The notes under the pieces: generated by a model
Seen by the model: only the letters and a program-made list of their open reading frames with translations
What the model was told of the DNA's origin: nothing
The model's database searches: none
Origin: Colletes latitarsis
Taxonomy: Eukaryota; Arthropoda; Insecta; Hymenoptera; Colletidae
Length of the DNA stretch: 64,000 nt
Direction: 5' to 3'
Assembly: GCF_051014445.1 (NCBI RefSeq)
Contig: NW_027488366.1
Location: forward strand, 25,128,001-25,192,000
Part shown: in pieces, positions 61,201-64,000 of the stretch
How positions within the stretch are numbered: the first letter of the stretch is position 1
Layout of the letters: the number at the start of each line of letters is the position of its first letter
Position numbers and translations under genes: made by a program

Positions 61201-64000
61201 AGACCTATCCCAGACCAAACTTGCGTTATCCTCTAAAATATTCATCGAAACCTGGTTTAATCAACTGTTTCAGTGTGGTACCACATTACTATGTGATCCA
61301 AACCAGAAAATAGCCCAGGATCTATCCATGAAGTATAAGAAATATGCGAAAGTATGAGCCTGATGAGGGCAAATCCTAGACCTAACCCAGACCTAACATG
61401 CGTTATCCTCAAAAATATTTATCAAGACCAGGTTTAACTGAATGCTTCAGTGTGGTACCACATTACTGCGTGATCCATACCAGAGAAAACCCAGGATCTG
61501 TTCAACAAGCATGTGAAAAATGCGAACGTATGACCCTGATGTGGGCAAATCCCAGACCTATCCCAGACCTAACTTGCATTGTCCTCTAAAATATTGATGG
61601 AAACCAGGTTTAATTGACTGTTTCAGTGTGGTACCACATTACTACGTGATCCAATCCAGAAATAGCCCAGGATCTAGCCATGAAGTATGAGAAATATGCG
61701 AAAGTATGAGCCTGATGAGAGCAAATCCTAGACCTAACCCAGACCTAACATGAATTATTCTCTAAAATATTGATCGAAACCTGGTTTAATCGACTGTTTC
61801 AGTGTGGTACCACATTACTACGTGATCCAATCCAGAAATAGCCCAGGATCTAGCCATGAAGTATGACAAATATGCGAAAGAATGAGCCTGATGAGAGCAA
61901 ATCCCAGACCTAACCTAGACCTAACATGAAATATTCTCTAAAACATTGATCGAAACCAGGTTTAATTGACTGTTCCAGTGTGGTCCCACATTACTACCTG
62001 ATCCAAACCAGGAAAAACCCAGGATCTGTTCAACAAGTATGTGAAAAACGCGAAAGTATGAGCCTGATGAGGGCAAATCCCAGACCTATCCCAGACCTAA
62101 CTTGCGTTATCCTCTAAAATATTGATCGAAACCAGGTTTAATCGACTGCTTCAGTGTGGTACCACACTACTACGTGACCCAAACAGGAAAAAACCCAGGA
62201 TCTGTTCAACATGTATGTGAAAAACGCGAAAGTATGAGCCTGATGAGGGCAAATCCCAGACCTATCCCAGACCTAACTTGCGTTATCCTCTAAAATATTG
62301 AACGAAACCAGGTTTAATTGACTGTTTCAGCGTGGTACCACATTAGTACGTGACCCAAACCGGAAAAAACCCAGGATCTGTTCAACAAGTATGTGAAAAA
62401 CGCGAAAGTATGAGCCTGATGAGGGCAAATCCCAGACCTATCCCAGACCTAACTTGCGTTATCCTCAAAAATATTGATAGAAACCTGGTTTAATCGACTG
62501 TTTGAGTGTGGTACCACATTACTACGTGATCCAATCCAGAAATAGCCCAGGATCCAGCCATGAAGTATGAGAAATATGCGAAAGTATGAGCCTGATGAGG
62601 GCAAATCCTAGACCTAACCCAAACCTAACATGCGTTATCCTCAAAAATATTGATCGAAACCTGGTTTAATCGACTGTTTCAGTGTGGTACCACATTACTA
62701 CGTGATGCAATCCAGAAAAAGCCCAGGATCTAGCCATCAAGTATGAGAAATATGCGAAAGAATGAGCCTGATGAGGGCAAATCCTAGACCTAACCTAGAC
62801 ATAACATGAATTATTCTCTAAAATATTGATCATGACCAGGTTTAATTGATTGTTTCAGTGTGGTCCCATATTACTACGTGATCCAAACCAGAAAAAACCC
62901 AGGATCCGTTCAACAAGTATGTGAAGAATGCGAAAGTATGAGCCTGATGAGGGCAAATCCCAGACCTATCCCAGACCAAACTTGCGTTATCCTCTAAAAT
63001 ATTGATCGAAACCAGGTTTAATCGACTGCTTCAGTGTGGTTCCACATTGCTACGTGATCCAAACCAGAAAAAACCCAGGACCAGTTCAACAAGTATGTGA
63101 AATACGCGAAAGTATGAGCCTGATGAGGGCGAATCCCAGACCTATCCCAGACCTAACATGCGTTATCCTCCAAAATATTGATCGAAACCTGGTTTAATCG
63201 ACTGTTTCAGTGTGGTACCACATTACTACGTGATCCGATCCAGAAATAGCCCAGGATCTAGCCATGAAGTATGAGAAATATGCGAAAGAATGAGCCTGAT
63301 GAGAGCAAATCCCAGACCTAACCTAGACCTAACATGAAATATTCTCTAAAACATTGATCGAAACCAGGTTTAATTGACTGTTCCAGTGTGGTCCCACATT
63401 ACTACCTGATCCAAACCAGGAAAAACCCAGGATCTGTTCAACAAGTATGTGAAAAACGCGAAAGTATGAGCCTGATGAGGGCAAATCCCAGACCTATCCC
63501 AGACCTAACTTGCGTTATCCTCTAAAATATTGATCGAAACCAGGTTTAATCGTCTGCTTCAGTGTGGTACCACACTACTACGTGACCCAAACAGGAAAAA
63601 ACCCAGGATCTGTTCAACAAGTATGTGAAAAACGCGAAAGTATGAGCCTGATGAGGGCAAATCCCAGACCTATCCCAGACCTAACTTGCGTTATCCTCTA
63701 AAATATTGAACGAAACCAGGTTTAATTGACTGTTTCAGCGTGGTACCACATTAGTACGTGACCCAAACCGGAAAAAACCCAGGATCTGTTCAACAAGTAT
63801 GTGAAGAATGCGAAAGTATGAGTCTGATGAGTGAAAATCCCCGGCCTAACCTAGACCTAACATGCGTTATCCTCAAAAATATTGATCGAAACCAGGTTTA
63901 ATGTACTGTTTCAGTGTGGTACCACACTACTACGTGATCCAAACCAGAAAAAACCCAGGATCTGTTCAACAAGTATGTGAAAAACGCGAAAGTATGAGCC
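61098..64000 (+). repeat. 5.8-kb offset copy of 55.3-58.2 kb, with two more 8-mer copies
   Basis: The sequence from 61.1 kb repeats that from 55.3 kb. The offset is 5,812 bp at the CAAGACCAGGTTTAACTG monomer (near 55611 and 61423) and 5,636 bp from the ACCACACTAC marker on (56525 and 62161; 56701 and 62337). The second copy thus lacks one 176-bp monomer, the one with CAATACTACGTGATGC. Further HOR steps of 1,408 bp follow: ACCACACTAC at 62161 and 63569, and ACCACATTAG at 62337 and 63745. Confidence 0.85.

Larger units (their letters stand above)
1..64000 (+). repeat. 176-bp tandem satellite array (fills the window)
   Basis: Every stretch of the window aligns to one basic unit of about 176 bp repeated head to tail, all in the same direction. 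The copy at 26608-26783 was counted as 176 bp, 73 G+C (41.5%) and 7 CpG. Conserved landmarks in order are a CGTTATCCTCTAAAATATT-like start, CAGGTTTAATTGACTGTTTC, a GTGGTACCAC or GTGGAACCTC box, ATTACTACGTGATCC, CCAGAAAAAACCCAGGATCT, AAGTATGCG, GATGAGGGCAAATCC and CAGACCTAACC. The array runs off both ends of the window, so its full size is unknown. A unit close to the nucleosome repeat length with nested HORs is typical of eukaryotic centromeric or pericentromeric satellites. That location is inference; the tandem structure is seen directly. I do not recognise the satellite family. Confidence 0.98.
55371..64000 (+). repeat. Right flank: family A monomers
   Basis: After AAGTATGAGC at 55361-55370 the next bases are CTGATCAGGGC, the A continuation, and A words (CCTATCCCAGACC, GTTCAACAAGTATGTG, GATCTAGCCATGAAG) hold to the window end except for a short B-like remnant near 61.1 kb. 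The flank has subtypes not prominent on the left: a CCATGAAGTATGAGAAATATGCG form and a CATGAAATATTCTC form. These are ordered into a 1,408-bp HOR described separately. The array leaves the window still in family A. Confidence 0.9.

Noticed and set aside
316..61589. Plus-strand open frames of 60-100 codons (for example 316-585, 7703-7957, 49363-49617, 61398-61589)
   Set aside because: They occupy the same satellite units, and some overlap the minus-strand frames base for base. They repeat at HOR offsets (1,584, 1,760, 3,169, 5,812 bp). These are shadows of the repeat.
1..64000. CRISPR array
   Set aside because: The repeats are about 176 bp with no unique spacers between short identical repeats. 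The whole unit is conserved, so this is a satellite.
1..64000. Telomeric repeat relationship (CCTAACCC words)
   Set aside because: CCTAAC appears in the 11-bp internal repeat, but it is embedded in CAGACCTAAC and never forms runs of a 6- or 7-bp telomeric unit.
1..64000. Assignment to a named satellite (for example human alpha, Arabidopsis 178-bp, maize CentC)
   Set aside because: The length is similar for some of these, but none of the words I recall from those families occurs here. The species is left open.

Overview
The whole 64,000-base window is satellite DNA. It is one uninterrupted head-to-tail array of about 363 monomers with a basic length of 176 bp (one monomer counted base by base, 26608-26783, is exactly 176 bp with 73 G+C and 7 CpG). 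All monomers lie in the same orientation. I see no protein-coding gene, RNA gene, transposon, single-copy spacer or array end. This is eukaryotic nuclear DNA. A nucleosome-sized monomer, nested higher-order repeats (HORs) and layered expansions fit a centromeric or pericentromeric satellite, but I do not recognise the family and cannot name the organism.

Layout. (1) Positions 1-2095: family A monomers, marked by words such as GTTCAACAAGTATGTG, CCTGATGAGGGC and AGACCTAAC(A/T)TGCG. (2) Positions 2096-55370: a core of about 303 family B monomers, marked by GGCCAACAAGTATGCG, CCAGATGAGGGC or AAGATGATTGC, and ACATAACCGGCG or ACATAGCCAGCG. (3) Positions 55371-64000: family A again. Both A/B seams fall at the same point in the monomer, directly after AAGTATGAGC. 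Removing B would leave one correctly phased A monomer.

The B core alternates between at least two monomer types, giving a 352-bp dimer rhythm. It is further organised into larger blocks that repeat at whole-monomer distances: 1,584 bp (9-mer, at 3-5 kb and 48-51 kb), 1,760 bp (10-mer, 10.8-14.3 kb), 1,762 bp (10-mer, 23.1-26.6 kb), and longer offset duplications of 3.3-3.5, 4.75 and 7.2-7.7 kb. Several copies differ by exactly one or two inserted or missing monomers, as unequal exchange predicts. The right A flank has its own 8-mer (1,408 bp) HOR and a 5.8-kb offset duplication that carries a second copy of the B-to-A seam, at about 61.1 kb.

Inside the monomer there are two short dyads: TGTGGTACCACA, which also exists as the double-changed palindrome TGAGGTACCTCA, and GGCCAGGATCTGGCC. 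There are also an 11-bp and a 9-bp internal tandem repeat. A 157-bp deletion monomer has been copied to four places. The many 60-105-codon open frames, mostly on the minus strand, are repeated by-products of the satellite and are not annotated as genes.
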